From: Agapetus fuscipes
Lineage: Eukaryota; Arthropoda; Insecta; Trichoptera; Glossosomatidae
Assembly (NCBI GenBank): GCA_951799405.1
Contig: OX637332.1
Span: 31,658,832 to 31,722,831, forward strand
Length of the DNA: 64,000 bases
Reading direction: 5' to 3'
Shown here: piece after piece, positions 32,276-43,577 of the stretch
Layout of the letters: every line of letters starts with the position of its first letter
Position numbering within the stretch: the first letter of the stretch is position 1
Position numbers and translations under genes: made by a program
Notes under the pieces: model-generated
Told to the model about the DNA's origin: nothing
The model's database searches: none
What the model saw: only the letters and a program-made list of their open reading frames with translations

Positions 32276-32617
32276 TTGAAATCTTTTTTTTTTCATAAAT
32301 TCCAGTGTATTTGGCATCGTTCCACTCTCATATCTTCTCTTTTAGTCACTTTGCTTGCTTTCTAGAAATGTCTTAATTGCTTGTACTCAAATTTGATCCC
32401 TCTGCTACAATATCGTACAAATGAATACTGAATAGCATTCCATCATTTGTCTGTACCCCTGGATTCCTTCACGCAGTTATTGTGCATCTCCTTGCTGAGA
32501 GACTCGCTGTAAATCTTGCGCGGTATTGTCTACACGTGCCTATATGGAGCGTGCGTGCTTGCTGCAGGAATGTGATGAATAGGTGACAAACAACGCATCC
32601 CTGCGAGCGCTGCATAG
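32276..32617. other. Unassigned stretch
   Basis: No recognised feature. Confidence 0.5.
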
Positions 32618-33156
32618 TAGCACGTTACAGTGGCAAAACGACAACACAAACACACGACAGAACGACACATGACATAACGACACGTGACGTAACGACACAT
32701 GACAGAACGACACGTCATGACAGAACGACACATGACATAACGGCACATGACATAACGATGCATGACGAAGCGACACATAACAGAACGACACATGACAGAA
32801 TGTCACACTGACAATACATATATAAAAATAAATAAATACATCACATGCCAAAATAACACTGAAAAAGCATCAATATGACAAAACAACACAAGGAAAAAAC
32901 ATCACATACCTAAAAAAGGAACATTCCAAACGGCACTAGAAAAAAAAGCACATGTAAAAACATCACAAATAACACAGCTGTTATGAGATGTTTTGTCATT
33001 GTGATGTACTTTTCTGTGATGTTTTGTTATTGTGATGTACTGTCCTGTGATGTTTGTTAAAGTGGTCATGTGTTGTTCTGGCATGTGTTGTTCTGTCATG
33101 TGTCGTTTTGTCATGTGTCGCTATGTCACGTGTCGTTTTGTCACTGTGTCGTTCTA
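32618..33156. mobile_element. L foldback element with tandem-repeat arms (long copy)
   Basis: The left arm, about 32618-32805, consists of some ten units of about 15 bp (CGACACATGACATAA, CGACACATGACAGAA and variants). The right arm, about 33060-33156, has about five to six inverse units (TCATGTGTCGTTTTG). A second inner pair of repeats (ATCACA... at 32840-32990 and TGTGATGTTTTG at 32990-33055) is also inverted. Ends TAGCACG and CGTTCTA correspond to those of 5987-6241. ORFs over the arms are artefacts of the repeats. Architecture like Foldback elements of flies, although no sequence relation is claimed. Confidence 0.82.
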
Positions 33157-33479
33157 ACATGGAATCAATAGAACCGACAGGGGATGCAGAATCTCCTAGG
33201 CTTTTATGGCTTTTGCTGGGCTTACCATATTTCCAGTTCTATTGGTATTAATCTATTTTTAGACCTTGGGTGATATTTTGGTGCTTAGTTCCTAATGTAC
33301 TGTGTCGCAATGAATCTTGTCTGACAACTTCCTTGAACAGTGGATTCAATATGAGTTTTTAACTTTAATATATCTTTGCAACTTAGATTATTATAACTGT
33401 CTTTATTTGATATACTTCATACATTTCAGCTTACCATTCAGCAGCCATTCACTTATCATTTTAATAATTCAATTTAGGT
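33157..33479. other. Unassigned stretch with a trace of repeat A
   Basis: 33368-33400 (ATATCTTTGCAACTTAGATT) is the end of an otherwise lost A copy. Nothing else was recognised. Confidence 0.5.
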
Positions 33480-34320
33480 TATATTTACGATTGTTAGATA
33501 TATATAAAGGCCCTGAAAACTTCAAAAAGTTGCTAAAAAAAATAAAATTAAATGAGCTAAAATAATTTTATAGTTATTAGTTCATAATTAAAGTAGTTAT
33601 AGTTAAATATAGTGATATAATGGTATGCATAGTATAGATAATATAGTAATATGTAATACATATGATAGAATAATAAAGTTGATAATAATTAATAAAGTTG
33701 TTAATAGTTAATAAATAGAATAAGACATATTATACGTTTATAAAAAAAATAGTTATGTAAATTAATAGTTATGTAAGTTAATAGTTTTAATAAATAGAAT
33801 AAGACATATTATACCTTTATAAAAAAAATAGTTATGTAAATGAAAAATAAAATATTTAAGCTCTCGCCCTCAAGGCACACAAGCATTCACTTTCGCCTGA
33901 GGGTTAGATTCTAATAACAATATATATATAAAAAAAAAAAAAAAAAATGTAAATATTTAATGTAACCTAATTTTAAATTGAATAAAAAAAAAAAAAAAAA
34001 AAAATTGAATTAGTAAATAATCAAAATAGTTAAGATACATAAGATAAATATATTTAATAATTAAATAGTTAAAATAGTTATGTTAAATTTGGTAAAAAAT
34101 GTATTAGTTAATGGAATGTTAAATATAAGTAGTTAAGCTCTCGCCCTTAATGCACACAAGCATCTGCTTTCGCATGAGGGTTAGAAATAAATGTAAACAT
34201 AATATGATAAATAGTAAATATCTTAGAATAAAATTGTAAAATATTATGATAAATAAAATAAAAAAAAAAAAAAATAAAAAAATTTGCAAAATTATTATTA
34301 AAATAATTTAATACATATCC
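33480..34320. repeat. AT-rich region with local duplications and D-like pieces
   Basis: A block with AATAAATAGAATAAGACA and TTATGTAAATTAATAG occurs twice about 80 bp apart (33711-33763, 33791-33841). AAGCTCTCGCCCT followed by GCACACAAGCATCTGCTTTC at 34136-34185, and a weaker version at 33861-33900, resemble the body of SINE D. Several A runs of 15-20 bases occur (33931, 33985, 34258), which could be SINE tails. Confidence 0.6.
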
Positions 34321-34867
34321 GTCGATTCATTTATTTTAATAATAATTTTCAAATACGTTTAAATAATTGCCTACTAAGCAATATACTTATGAACTTTTTA
34401 ATTCTTGTGAAAATATTGTGTATCGATCGATATGGGGAGGTACAGAAATATTGTAACAACAATTATTAACCGATTACTGTCCCGGATTAAATCTTCAGTA
34501 GGATGGCGCTCCCAGCTATAACAGTGTTTGAGGACATTACTTGTATGGCAGAGTAGTTGCCCAATGTTACCCCATTCTGCGCTCGGGGAGGCAAGAGCGG
34601 CACCCAGGGCCGAACGTGACCGGGAATAATTGTTAACTTATTTATAGGCCGATTCTTCAAGTGCCCAACCCGGCCCTTGTTCGCTTTTAGCAAGGCCCGC
34701 CTTTACCTGCGGTTATGCGAAAGAAATGGTATAAAGCCAGGAGTTATTTTACATTATTAATCTTCCTAACACATTCGTACACAGATTTCATAAATCTGGG
34801 AAAAACCGTTTACATAATATGGCTCTATTTGGGACTAAATTATATCTGAGTTATCGATAAACTCTAA
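34321..34867. other. Unassigned, with a GC-rich patch at 34490-34740
   Basis: The patch is unlike its surroundings and has no ORF with a known domain (68 codons on the minus strand at most). Confidence 0.45.
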
Positions 34868-35097
34868 GTTCTAAGATGAAAAGACATAATTATTCCATTT
34901 AAAATTCATATTAGTTAAGCAGACACGTATAAGTTCGTGCTTACATATACCGCGTGTGGGCTTACAACATACAAACACAATCTCAAATTAATATAAAGCC
35001 TGCTACTCTTCCCTGAAACAAGGAAGACATTGGCAAAGTGAACCTTTTTTTACAGTTTGGGTGGTCAATCTCAAAGTAACGTATAAGTCAAGGAACC
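34868..35097 (-). mobile_element. A repeat, diverged subfamily b
   Basis: Recognisable end to end, with several small deletions. Confidence 0.8.
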
Positions 35098-35703
35098 TGT
35101 TTATTTAAAAGCAATTTTATTATTTCTACATGTTTTGGAACGCTATAATATCATGGCGAGTTGGAAAAACGGACTGAATAGATGACGGCCAATTTGACAG
35201 ATGCTTCTTCAACAATGTGGTCTACATCAACAGTCAAAGTTCGAGAGTCCTTAATGAAAGACCCCATCCATAACTTCTAACAATGAAGAAGGAGTATTGA
35301 AGAATTGATTTATTCCGTTAATACATTTCTCCATAGAATATTTTTCAAGAGTTTTTTTTTTGCATTGTACTTACTCCTTTTTGTATCCAATATCTGATTA
35401 ACAAACCAGTATGGGGCTATAAAGCCTATGTGTACTTTGTGAATCGGTAGTAACCGTTCCGTTTTATTAGCTGACCTTAAATGGGGACCTTGGGTGGATC
35501 CCAGAGTTACAGGGATCCGCAGCTCTGGGTGACATTAACGCCAAACCGTCAGAGTGACTGGCGCTCCATACAAACCTCACGACTTCAGAGTTGTCATCAC
35601 TCCTCTGCTAACATATCCAGCAGGCAGCAGCGAGTCATCAAGAGATGCAAATAGGTGTTGCTAAACGACATTTTATTGAAGAAAAATAATATCAAATAAG
35701 TTA
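35098..35703. other. Unassigned stretch
   Basis: Moderate GC at 35460-35600, with a palindromic GGATCCCAGAGTTACAGGG-like spot; no gene recognised. Confidence 0.45.
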
Positions 35704-35877
35704 ACAATTGAATAATTTATTTAGTTTAAGGATTTAAATCAAACACTGTTCTATATTTTTACTTTTACAATTTTTCACTTTTTAATCGAAAACGTTAGTA
35801 AAATTTAAAAATTAAAATTGAAAATATAGAACAGTGTTTGATTTAAATCCTTAAGCTAAATAAATTATTGAATATGA
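35704..35877. mobile_element. K foldback element, 174 bp
   Basis: Arms of about 55 bp are almost perfectly inverted (TTAAGGATTTAAATCAAACA at the left, TGTTTGATTTAAATCCTTAA at the right). The loop of about 60 bp holds CGAAAACGTTAGT, also present in other K copies. Confidence 0.85.
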
Positions 35878-35936
35878 TTTTCAGTGTTAATACACAAACC
35901 GTACAAAATATGAATAATTTAATTTTCTTTGATTTG

Positions 35937-36055
35937 AAGGTTGGCATGTGTTGCAGGGTTATGTTCATTTGAGATGGGTTTTTACATGCGGCTTGTGTTA
36001 GCGCAAACTTATAGGTGTCTGAATCTTTCCAACTAAGATTTAGATTTAGATTAGA
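35937..36055 (+). mobile_element. A repeat, internally deleted
   Basis: Starts at AAGGTTGGCA, jumps to TGTTGCAGGGTTATGTTC, and ends CTAAGATTTAGATTTAGATT. Confidence 0.7.
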
Positions 36056-36087
36056 ACCAGTATTGGGCAATTTCGGTCGATAAAAAA

Positions 36088-36176
36088 GGCTTGATCTCAT
36101 TCTTGATGAAAGCTGAGTAACTTGCCGATATTTTTATTTTGGTTTTGAACACCCCAACGGGAAACATTTCGTGGTT
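36088..36176 (-). mobile_element. B SINE fragment
   Basis: About 90 bp of the body, diverged (AAAGCTGAGTAACTTGCCG and so on). Confidence 0.6.
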
Positions 36177-36767
36177 TATTAGAAAATAAAGTCATAATTG
36201 GACGAGATATTTTCTTGTAAGTAATTAAATATTCAAAATATTTTTTTTGCGCTTACAGGACGAGTAAAATTTTATTATGTAAGTACGACCGGCTTCGTAA
36301 ACAATGTTTACATCATCAGGTACAAAATAAATAAGAATTTTTGTAGTATGTTCTCAATGAATTATAATTGCTTTTTAAATTGATTAATAATTTGTATGAA
36401 ATGAAATGATTATTGGAATCGTATACAAGTTATATTACACTTATGAATTACATGCGTTATACATCTTTGTTGCCTATCAGACTTACTAAGTGTGTGATCG
36501 CCGATGACACCACTGCTATGAGAATAAGAATATCGTCACTAAGTTCGCACTGTGAATATGCAGAGGGGCAGCCGGAAAATTAAAAAAAACTTTTCATCTT
36601 TTAATGGTTCCTCTTGAAAATTAGTGACTTTTGACATTTAAAAGATGAAGTACATATATTATAGACGAAAAAAATAACATAATATATTCAGAAAAAAACT
36701 CTATAGGACAAAAAAAATAGAAATAAAACTATTTTATTTTGGATTTCTGTGAGTATAATTAAATATC
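36177..36767. other. Unassigned stretch
   Basis: Contains CTTCGTAAACAATGTTTACA next to TCATCAGGTAC at 36293-36325, a motif related to the loop of K3 and to 36783-36808. Otherwise plain. Confidence 0.45.
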
Positions 36768-36949
36768 TACAGCCGATTTCGTGCCCATACCGTTTGCATC
36801 ATCAGGTGGTTTGGGTGTCATTGTATGAGGGTATGAGGGGAAGGGGGTTGCAGAGATATAGAAAGTTAATATTATCTGGGGTGTGTGGTTATTTTATAGG
36901 AATTGTTTTCTCGGAAATATGGCTAACAATTGGGTTTAATAATATAACC

Positions 36950-37062
36950 TATAATCTAAGTTGCAAAGATATATTAACATTTAAAACTCATATTAAATTC
37001 ATGCTCACAAACGGACACGTGTAAGTTGGTTCTTACAAATGCTGTATGTTTACTTACACAAG
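36950..37062 (-). mobile_element. A repeat, tail half
   Basis: CTATAATCTAAGTTGCAAAG to GCTGTATGTTTACTTAC, subfamily a-like. Confidence 0.75.
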
Positions 37063-37179
37063 AATGTTGTTTATAAGTGTTTTTTCTTTAATTATAATTT
37101 TTGATAAATTCTAATATATTTCTCTAATGCAAAAAGGGTTAGCCCGTAGGATTTTGGGTGCAACCTCGACGTTTTGTTA

Positions 37180-37345
37180 CCTTAGCGCTTGTTTGTCTTA
37201 TCTCCAACATGAGGTAATTTCACATGAGCAATGTTTGTATGCACACTGGAAAAATGCGTGTCATGAATGTTTTTTTGTTCATCGTTTTTTTCTTAGCTCA
37301 GATTGTGTAGAATGTAATTCTTAAGACAATTTCATTCAAAGGTAA
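37180..37345. mobile_element. J MITE, internally deleted
   Basis: AGCGCTTGTTTGTCTTATC opens the left end, and TCTTAGCTCAGATTGTGTAG with TTCTTAAGACAA follow. The right end is missing. Confidence 0.65.
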
Positions 37346-37682
37346 TCTTTGAATTAAATGGTAGATAAGCCAAACAAACACTGAGGGGAATGTGTGCCCT
37401 TTTTGCACCTCCCTTCTCTCTATACCCTCACACGATATACCGACACACTCAACCACTAATACTATATTTGGACCATTTAGTTTTAATTAGACCACCTGAC
37501 GATACAAACGGTTGACTAGCAAAACCAGGTGCTAATTTTTAATTATGAACGAAGGTAATATGTACTGTTACGAAATATGGATTCGTTGGAAGTGAGCGTT
37601 GGCATGCTGATTGGTGTGTCAAACAATCTGGTAAAGGTGTAGTGTGGAACAATCCTAGTGGAAGTATCTACCATGTTCGAGA

Positions 37683-37930
37683 TCTATAATCTATAATCTA
37701 AGTTGCAAGGATATATTCATTCAAAGCTCTCAGATGTATGCCCACAAACAAACACGTGTAGTTCGCGCTTACAAATGCTGATTGTGTACTTACAAATAAA
37801 ATTCAAACCTCAAATGAACATAAGCCCCACAACTTTTGCCGACCTTCCCTGAAACAGGGGTGACACTGGCAAAGTGAACCATTTTTTACAGTATGGGTGG
37901 TCAGCCTCATACCAACCTATAAGTCAAGGA
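37683..37930 (-). mobile_element. A repeat, subfamily a, as 3' end of a LINE Z copy
   Basis: Complete module, continuous with the Z fragment at 37931-38230. Confidence 0.88.
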
Positions 37931-38230
37931 ATATGAATAATAAATTACATTTAAATATAAAAAATAACAAAACCTTAAAAATAAATCTATACAAAAAAAG
38001 TTAAAAATTTCTAATGCAAAAAATGTAGCAAACTAATAAACCAACATTACAAATCAGCATTGCAGATTAGCCGCCACTTCTTCTTGTCCTTGCATACTTC
38101 TTTCATTTCATCCAGAGTCATAACCTTTTTCATACAAGCTCTCCTTTTATTATGACTCTGGATATCCCATTCACTCGCTATTTCGAAAATTTGGTCCATC
38201 CATACCTTTCTCGGTCTTCCTCTTCCACGA
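37931..38230 (-). pseudogene. LINE Z C-terminus with 3' UTR
   Basis: The minus-strand frame encodes DGCRGRGRPRKVWMDQIFEI and ends WRLICNADL. It differs from 31558-32037 at scattered residues and at the last few, so it belongs to another subfamily. The UTR (TGTAATGTTGGTTTATTAG) is like that at 52740-52885. Truncated near 38230. Confidence 0.85.
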
Positions 38231-38451
38231 CATCCATCAATTTTTAGATCATTCAAGAATTATCTCTGCGGCACATATAAATACGAGTAAAGATTCTGCG
38301 GGGAGCCAGAGTCGCTTAGATCATTGAAAAACGAACAATACTATAAGCAGAGAGTACAGTATATTGTAAACGATTTTGAGGAAAATAAATCTTCTGAAAT
38401 AAATTTAAATCACAATTTAATGAAAATAACCTCAAGTTAAATCATAACAAT

Positions 38452-38777
38452 ACAAACAAAATGTTTTATTTCAGACCGCAATTTAACTTTAAAATTGTTG
38501 AAAATTGAAATATACCTGGGCTGGAAGTCTCATCACCACGGTTATTCTTACCTACCGAATATCAGTAATATTAGTATGAAGACTAATCAGCTGTTCACTT
38601 GCGGCCTTTTTGGATTGCCAAGTCTTCATACAAATATTAACAATATTCGACAGGTAAGAACTACCGTGGTGATGGGACTTCCAGCCAAGCTGTGGATATT
38701 TAGTTATACGTACCTAAACAAAATTTATTTATTTCAGACCGTTATTTTAATTTAAAATTGTTGAAAATTGGAATATA
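38452..38777 (+). repeat. Direct duplication of about 60 bp around a G MITE
   Basis: The segment with TTTATTTCAGACCGCAATTT and AATTGTTGAAAATTGAAATA ends at 38514 and recurs, slightly changed, at about 38714-38777. The G element occupies the space between. Far too long for a transposon target duplication, so a tandem duplication with the MITE in or next to one unit is likely. Confidence 0.75.
38515..38688. mobile_element. G MITE, complete
   Basis: Two arms of about 75 bp are inverted: GGCTGGAAGTCTCATCACCA at the left, TGGTGATGGGACTTCCAGCC at the right, followed inward by ACCTACCGAATATC and GATATTCG-like blocks. No coding capacity. Confidence 0.85.
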
Positions 38778-39141
38778 CGTGACTTCCTTCTTCTTAATGT
38801 TGTTACGATTTACGGATTCAATTTAATAGAAACTTCGGTTACTTTATTTCACACAATTTATTTTAAAATTCCGTTCACATTTGGTTCGAAATCAGAGTGG
38901 CTTTTTAACTTTTCAGCACGACGACTCTGACACAAGTCTCTCTTCAAAGCGTCTCGATTTCCATTTTGTAGGTGTATAAGGGTTATTCTGGCACACGTCA
39001 GACAACGCCATAATATTCTTATTAAGCAGATTCTAGCGAATGCTCACACTTTCGAACAAATACAAGTATAATTATTTCTACACCTAGAGACAACGGCACA
39101 CTCACACAAGTAAAAACACACAGACACACACTCGTAGCAAT
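38778..39141. other. Unassigned stretch
   Basis: No recognised feature. Confidence 0.5.
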
Positions 39142-39149
39142 ATCTAGGG

Positions 39150-39443
39150 CAGGCTTGTCCAACATACGGTCCGCGGGCCACAATGTGGCCCGCGTAAGCC
39201 TGTCATCCGACCCGCGACGACATTAAGTTATTGCGCAATATGTTTTTACATCTATTTAAGGCAGCGTTTTTTTTTCAAATTAGACTTTTATGGACCAAAT
39301 GAACTTCCAAAACTGCGTGCCTACCCCCCCTTCCGTCAACAGATTTATTATGGACAAAAGTGTAAAAACAAAAAATTCTAGCCCGCCACGATTACAAAAG
39401 TATTAAATCCGGCCCGCCAAGATTTTGAGTTGGACAACCCCGA
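39150..39443. mobile_element. I: non-autonomous hAT element, 294 bp
   Basis: Perfect 8-bp duplicates ATCTAGGG at 39142-39149 and 39444-39451. Ends: CAGGCTTGTCCAAC at the left, and GGTTGTCCAAC in the complement of the right end. The interior has GGCCCGC-rich stretches (CGCGGGCCACAATGTGGCCC) typical of small hAT elements. Related to 49726-50041. Confidence 0.92.
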
Positions 39444-39451
39444 ATCTAGGG

Positions 39452-39826
39452 AGTAGGTCTGCCGTTAGCCTGAGTATACTGGCATGTTGTGTCGCGTGGG
39501 AGCACCCACCCATCATGTATCTCTGTACACATACACTGGTTGACACTCGTCGATGCTGTTATGACAGAGATTGTAACACTCGTCTCAACATGCCTTACGG
39601 GGACGTGCTAGCCGACGCGTGTGTGTGGGAGGCAAACGAAGTTACACAACATGTACTGCTTGTTACAACTAAGCTGCGATGCTTGATGGATTTCAAGTTA
39701 ATCTTTCAGTCGATATCTCAGTGACAGGGTTCACTTTCTACGCACATTAGAAAGCAGGTGCTCTAACAAAATATATCCTGTACCGTTATTTAGTAACCAA
39801 TTTTTGCGTTTTCCTGACACAGCAAG
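39452..39826. other. Unassigned stretch
   Basis: The 99-codon ORF at 39425-39724 starts inside the hAT element and has no known domain. Confidence 0.5.
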
Positions 39827-39995
39827 GCTTACTCAGTCTTCAAAAGAATTGAGTACCAACCCTCTCGGGATCAGCTGGTAAACCCCCACTTCAACTGAAA
39901 GCCGGTCCCCTTACCTATCAAAATAAGTAGGTTCCACTCGCTACATGCAACTTATTTGTAGAAAACGAAGTTACACTATATGTGTAGCTAAGTAG
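39827..39995 (+). mobile_element. B SINE, 3' half
   Basis: From AAGGCTTACTCAGTCTTC to ACACTATATGTGTAGCTAAG; the tRNA-like head is not recognisable upstream. Confidence 0.8.
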
Positions 39996-40942
39996 TATAG
40001 CTGTAGTGTTGGAAATTAAACAGTTTTTAAATATTTGTGAGTATCTTTCTTCTGAACAACGCAAATAAGCGATTAACAATCATTATAAAATTGGTCTTAG
40101 TAGTTAGTGGAGAATGGTAAAAGTTAAAGCATTGTAAGTACATCATCGAATGTTTAAGAAATCTAGTACATACGATACATATGTACCTATAAATGAATAT
40201 CTTGAAAAATAAATGTATTTTGAGATCGAAGTAAAAAAATAAAGGAATATAAGTGTTTTAAAAAAATTGACCAAGTTTCAGTTGTTTATTTAATGCATTG
40301 TATTCCTATGAGCATCTTTAATGTAGACGCAAGAGATACAAGTTATCTTGGTATTATGGTATTGTATGTAGCCGCCCCCTCCCCGACACGCATGCTGGAG
40401 ATTATGAAGGGTGAATTATGCGATGAAGTCGCAATTCATTTCGGCAAAAGTGAAAAACTGGTCCTGCGTGCCTGGCATGGAGAGGGAGTTTCAGATTTCC
40501 GGGCGGGAACAAAAGTGATTCCTGTGAAATATGCGGACGACCAGCTTACAAGGCTAAGACCCGGCGCGGCCGTATGCGTGCGTACAAATGCCCAACATTG
40601 CTGTCTTCGGCTTCCTTACATTCTTTTGTAACATCTCTCAAATGTATGCGAGCTTTGCGGAGACGCATAATGTACCGGAAAAACATATGCAAAAAACGCT
40701 CGGTACAAAAAATACAACGTGGAAAAAACTTGTCGTGCTTGAGTGTGTAGATAGGTAGTTGTATTAAATACATATGTATGTGGCGGCACGCAAAAACTGG
40801 AAACAATTCAGATTTAAAAAACAAAAATACATCCTTCTCGTTCTTGCATCTTCACCAACATCTTGTAAGAACCTTGACTTGTGTAAAATCATTCTTGAAT
40901 TTTCCAAGACTCTTGTAGAGTCCAAAGCAATAACTCCGCGTC
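39996..40942. other. Unassigned, with an ORF-bearing GC-rich patch
   Basis: 40370-40610 is GC-rich and holds a 112-codon plus-strand ORF (40293-40631, with LEIMKGELCDEVAIHFGKSE). No family recognised, and no splice sites or neighbours support a gene. It might be an exon, a conserved non-coding block or part of an unknown element. Confidence 0.35.
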
Positions 40943-41092
40943 ACCACAAAATGTCCAACGACATAATGTTCAAGCGACAAAATTTCCGCCGACAGATTGT
41001 CCACCAATATTACGTTAAATGTTCATAAACATAATGTCCACTTTTTTCGCAAGGGCATTTTGTCACGTGAACATTTTGTCGTGGAACCAAAC
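40943..41092. mobile_element. P: foldback-like element with ACAAAATGTTC repeats
   Basis: Left units CACAAAATGTCCAACGAC, ATAATGTTCAAGCGAC, AAAATTTCCGCCGAC are about 16 bp apart. The right side has the inverse (TTGTCACGTGAACATTTTGTC). Same design as L, with different sequence. Confidence 0.65.
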
Positions 41093-41417
41093 TCTCGCAG
41101 TGCTATTCACAACACATTTGATCCATAGTTGATGCATGGATCATCGTTTTTTTTCTACGGAAAATTCAAGTTTGGTGGCAGTTAAGCCAAAGCTTTGCTG
41201 TGCATGTATAACACTGTGGATGATCAAATTTCCTGTAGTAATGAAGATATTTTCAACTTTATTTAAAAAAAAATTATGAGGCATGCAATTCATTAACCTG
41301 TATTGGCATGACCTAAAACAAGTACCTACATTATCAGTCAATAATTTATAATTTTTTCATAATGTTACTTAGAAACATAATATTAATAAGTAGATATAAT
41401 ATAATGCCTGGAAAATG
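41093..41417. other. Unassigned stretch
   Basis: No recognised feature. Confidence 0.5.
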
Positions 41418-41750
41418 CACGCAACGCAACGCAACTAAGCTACACATATAGTGTAACTTCTTGCCGCGTTATCCCCGAAGGGGTCGCATGTGGCGAGTTG
41501 AACCTATTTATTTTTACAGGTAAGGGGGCCAGCCTTACGCCAACCACTTCAGTTGAAGTGGAGGTTTCCCAGCTCCCGAGAGTGCTGGTACTCATTTCTT
41601 ATGAAGGCTGAGTAAACCTTGCCGATATTTTATTTTGGGGTTTGAAATAAACACCGAAACGGGAAATCATTTCTGACACCCTCGGTGGGATTCGAACCCG
41701 AGCTTTCGGCATGGAATGCAAGCACTCTACCACCTGAGCTATCGACCGGT
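41418..41750 (-). mobile_element. B SINE, full length
   Basis: The best preserved copy: tRNA-like head (GGTCGATAGCTCAGGTGG, GGGTTCGAATCCC), complete body, and a tail of three GTTGC units at its 3' end. Confidence 0.92.
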
Positions 41751-42482
41751 CAGTACAGAATTCTAAATTAGATTTTCCCGAGCAGGCATACGTCACAGGT
41801 CAATGCAAATAAGTTCTCAGGAACCAAAAATACAAAAAATCGTTACCAGGCAAACAAGCTGTGTAACATCGCTATTTTTACTATATCAGTTAATGTGCGA
41901 ATCTCAAAATGAAAGTAATTGTTATCAGTTACTGAATACTGGAATGGCAAGGTTTAAGGTCTGGAATTTTCCAGAAATATTGAAAACTTCTGACCTGAAG
42001 TGAGCACGCTTTTATTTTCGGATCCCCTGTCTGATTTTAATTTTGAATTCCGCGTGCAGAAAAGGAGATCCCTGTTCTGCCCACGTCGCTTGGCTTTGCA
42101 TGTTTTATATGGAGCGTGGTAAATACTAAATAGCCCACACACAGCTACGTACATCACACCCTCCTCACGAGGGCTGAGTTCAGAGATGGTCCGCTACAGA
42201 TTTCTCTGGACAGCCGATCCAACATTGATCACAGACTGGGCCTAAAAATATTCTCAACTTCGCAAAAAGGCAAAAATAAATCTAAAAATCTTGGGTGCCA
42301 TTTCCCTGAATGCCATTGATTTTCGATATTGTGCCTCTCTTTCACTGCGATGTAAGTTAAAAGGTTAGAAAGAGAGCATTTCCGATGCGGGTTGCTTTAT
42401 GGCTTACATGTCGATTATTTTATTGTAGAGTAAAACAATTAATAATGGACTTACGTAAAAATGTAATTGTATAAACGAGTAG
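41751..42482. other. Unassigned stretch
   Basis: No repeat or domain recognised. Confidence 0.5.
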
Positions 42483-42636
42483 TCCGGTTGATAGCTCAAT
42501 TGGTAGAGTGCTTGCATTTCATGCCGAGAGCTCGGATTCAAGCCCCACTGAGGGTGTCAGATATGTTTTCCTGTTTCTTTGTTTATTTCAAACCTTAAAA
42601 TAAAATACCGGCAAGGTTTACTCAGCCTTCCTCTCC
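42483..42636 (+). mobile_element. B SINE, 5' half
   Basis: CCGGTTGATAGCTCAATTGG head with GGATTCAAGCCCC as a weak B-box; ends after TTTACTCAGCCTTCC. Confidence 0.82.
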
Positions 42637-42736
42637 TAATGATTCCCTGTATGATTAGATGTGGGAGCACATACTATTATACTCGTATATAACATCATTG
42701 ATTAATACATACACTCTTATTTTATCCACTACTTGT

Positions 42737-42986
42737 TGCTTGACTAATAGGTCGGAATGAGGCTGACTCCCCCATGCTATAAAAAGTTAATTCACTTTTG
42801 CCAATGCCACCCGAATACACGGAAATATGGTAGGAGTTACAAAGCTTATGTTCAAGTGAAGCTTCGTTTATTTTGTATGTACACATGCAGCATGTGCAAA
42901 TGCAAACTTGCATGTTCCTGCTTGTGGCCACGCATTAAATATGAGCCTTACAAAATGTCAATACATCTTTGAAACTTGGATTATTT
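42737..42986 (+). mobile_element. A repeat, subfamily c
   Basis: TTGACTAATAGGTCGGAATG to TTGAAACTTGGATTATT; about as diverged as 9781-10021. Confidence 0.78.
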
Positions 42987-43164
42987 ATAGATGATAGAAA
43001 TAAAGTATGGAGCTATTGTCTGCATTCAACCATATGAAACGATTTTCAAATAACCTTCATCTCTTTGTTCAATTAGGTTAAATTCGAATTATTCAAAGTA
43101 TGCAGGGGGCGTTATAGCAAAAGAAAATACCAATTCCTTGCTTTTTTATGTTAAGCGTTCGAAG

Positions 43165-43569
43165 CAGGCCCGGATTAGCGCCTCTGGGGGCCCTGGTGCG
43201 GAGAAAAACTCGGGGCCCCCTATATGCCCGCCTCCTGGAAAATCACCCCTTCTCTCCCCTTCCCCCCTTTTGTTTACAACGCCAAAGATGCATCTTTTAG
43301 AAAAAAAAAATGTTGAAATGATTTCTACACAATATTGGCCCCCCTAGGACACGTATGCCTCATAAGACTTGAGTTTAAATATATTTTTGTTGTAATGCAT
43401 TTAAACTAATTTCTATTAAGTCTGTAATCCGGGAGCCTCTTGGTCATAAATGACCGGAAAGATCTGGGCACTGAAAAAATAATTACGAGTTGTTGGCCCT
43501 TTGGGGCCCCCTTGGGCGCAAGGGCCCTGGTTAGATCGTACCGCTCGAACCGCCCTTAATCCGGGTCTA
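43165..43569. mobile_element. Non-autonomous hAT element, 405 bp
   Basis: Ends CAGGCCCGGATTA (left) and TAGACCCGGATTA (complement of right) differ at two of 13 positions. They are flanked by GTTCGAAG at 43157-43164 and GTTCGAAA at 43570-43577, an 8-bp duplication with one change. Subterminal GGGGCCC blocks add to the inverted symmetry. Confidence 0.85.
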
Positions 43570-43577
43570 GTTCGAAA

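Larger units (their letters stand above)
36768..37530. repeat. N: two related segments in opposite orientation
   Basis: 36768-36870 (CCGTTTGCATCATCAGGTGG ... GAGGGTATGAGGGG) and the reverse complement of 37395-37530 (CCGTTTGTATCGTCAGGTGG ... GAGGGTATAGAG) are similar. They could be the long inverted ends of one element whose centre now holds an A and a J fragment, or two separate insertions. Confidence 0.5.

Noticed and set aside
32530..32851. Cysteine-rich repeat protein ORFs
   Set aside because: They are translations of the 15-bp units in the foldback arm; several frames are open at once.
39150..39443. CpG island by its GGCCCGC stretches
   Set aside because: The stretches are the subterminal inverted repeats of a small hAT element with exact target duplicates.
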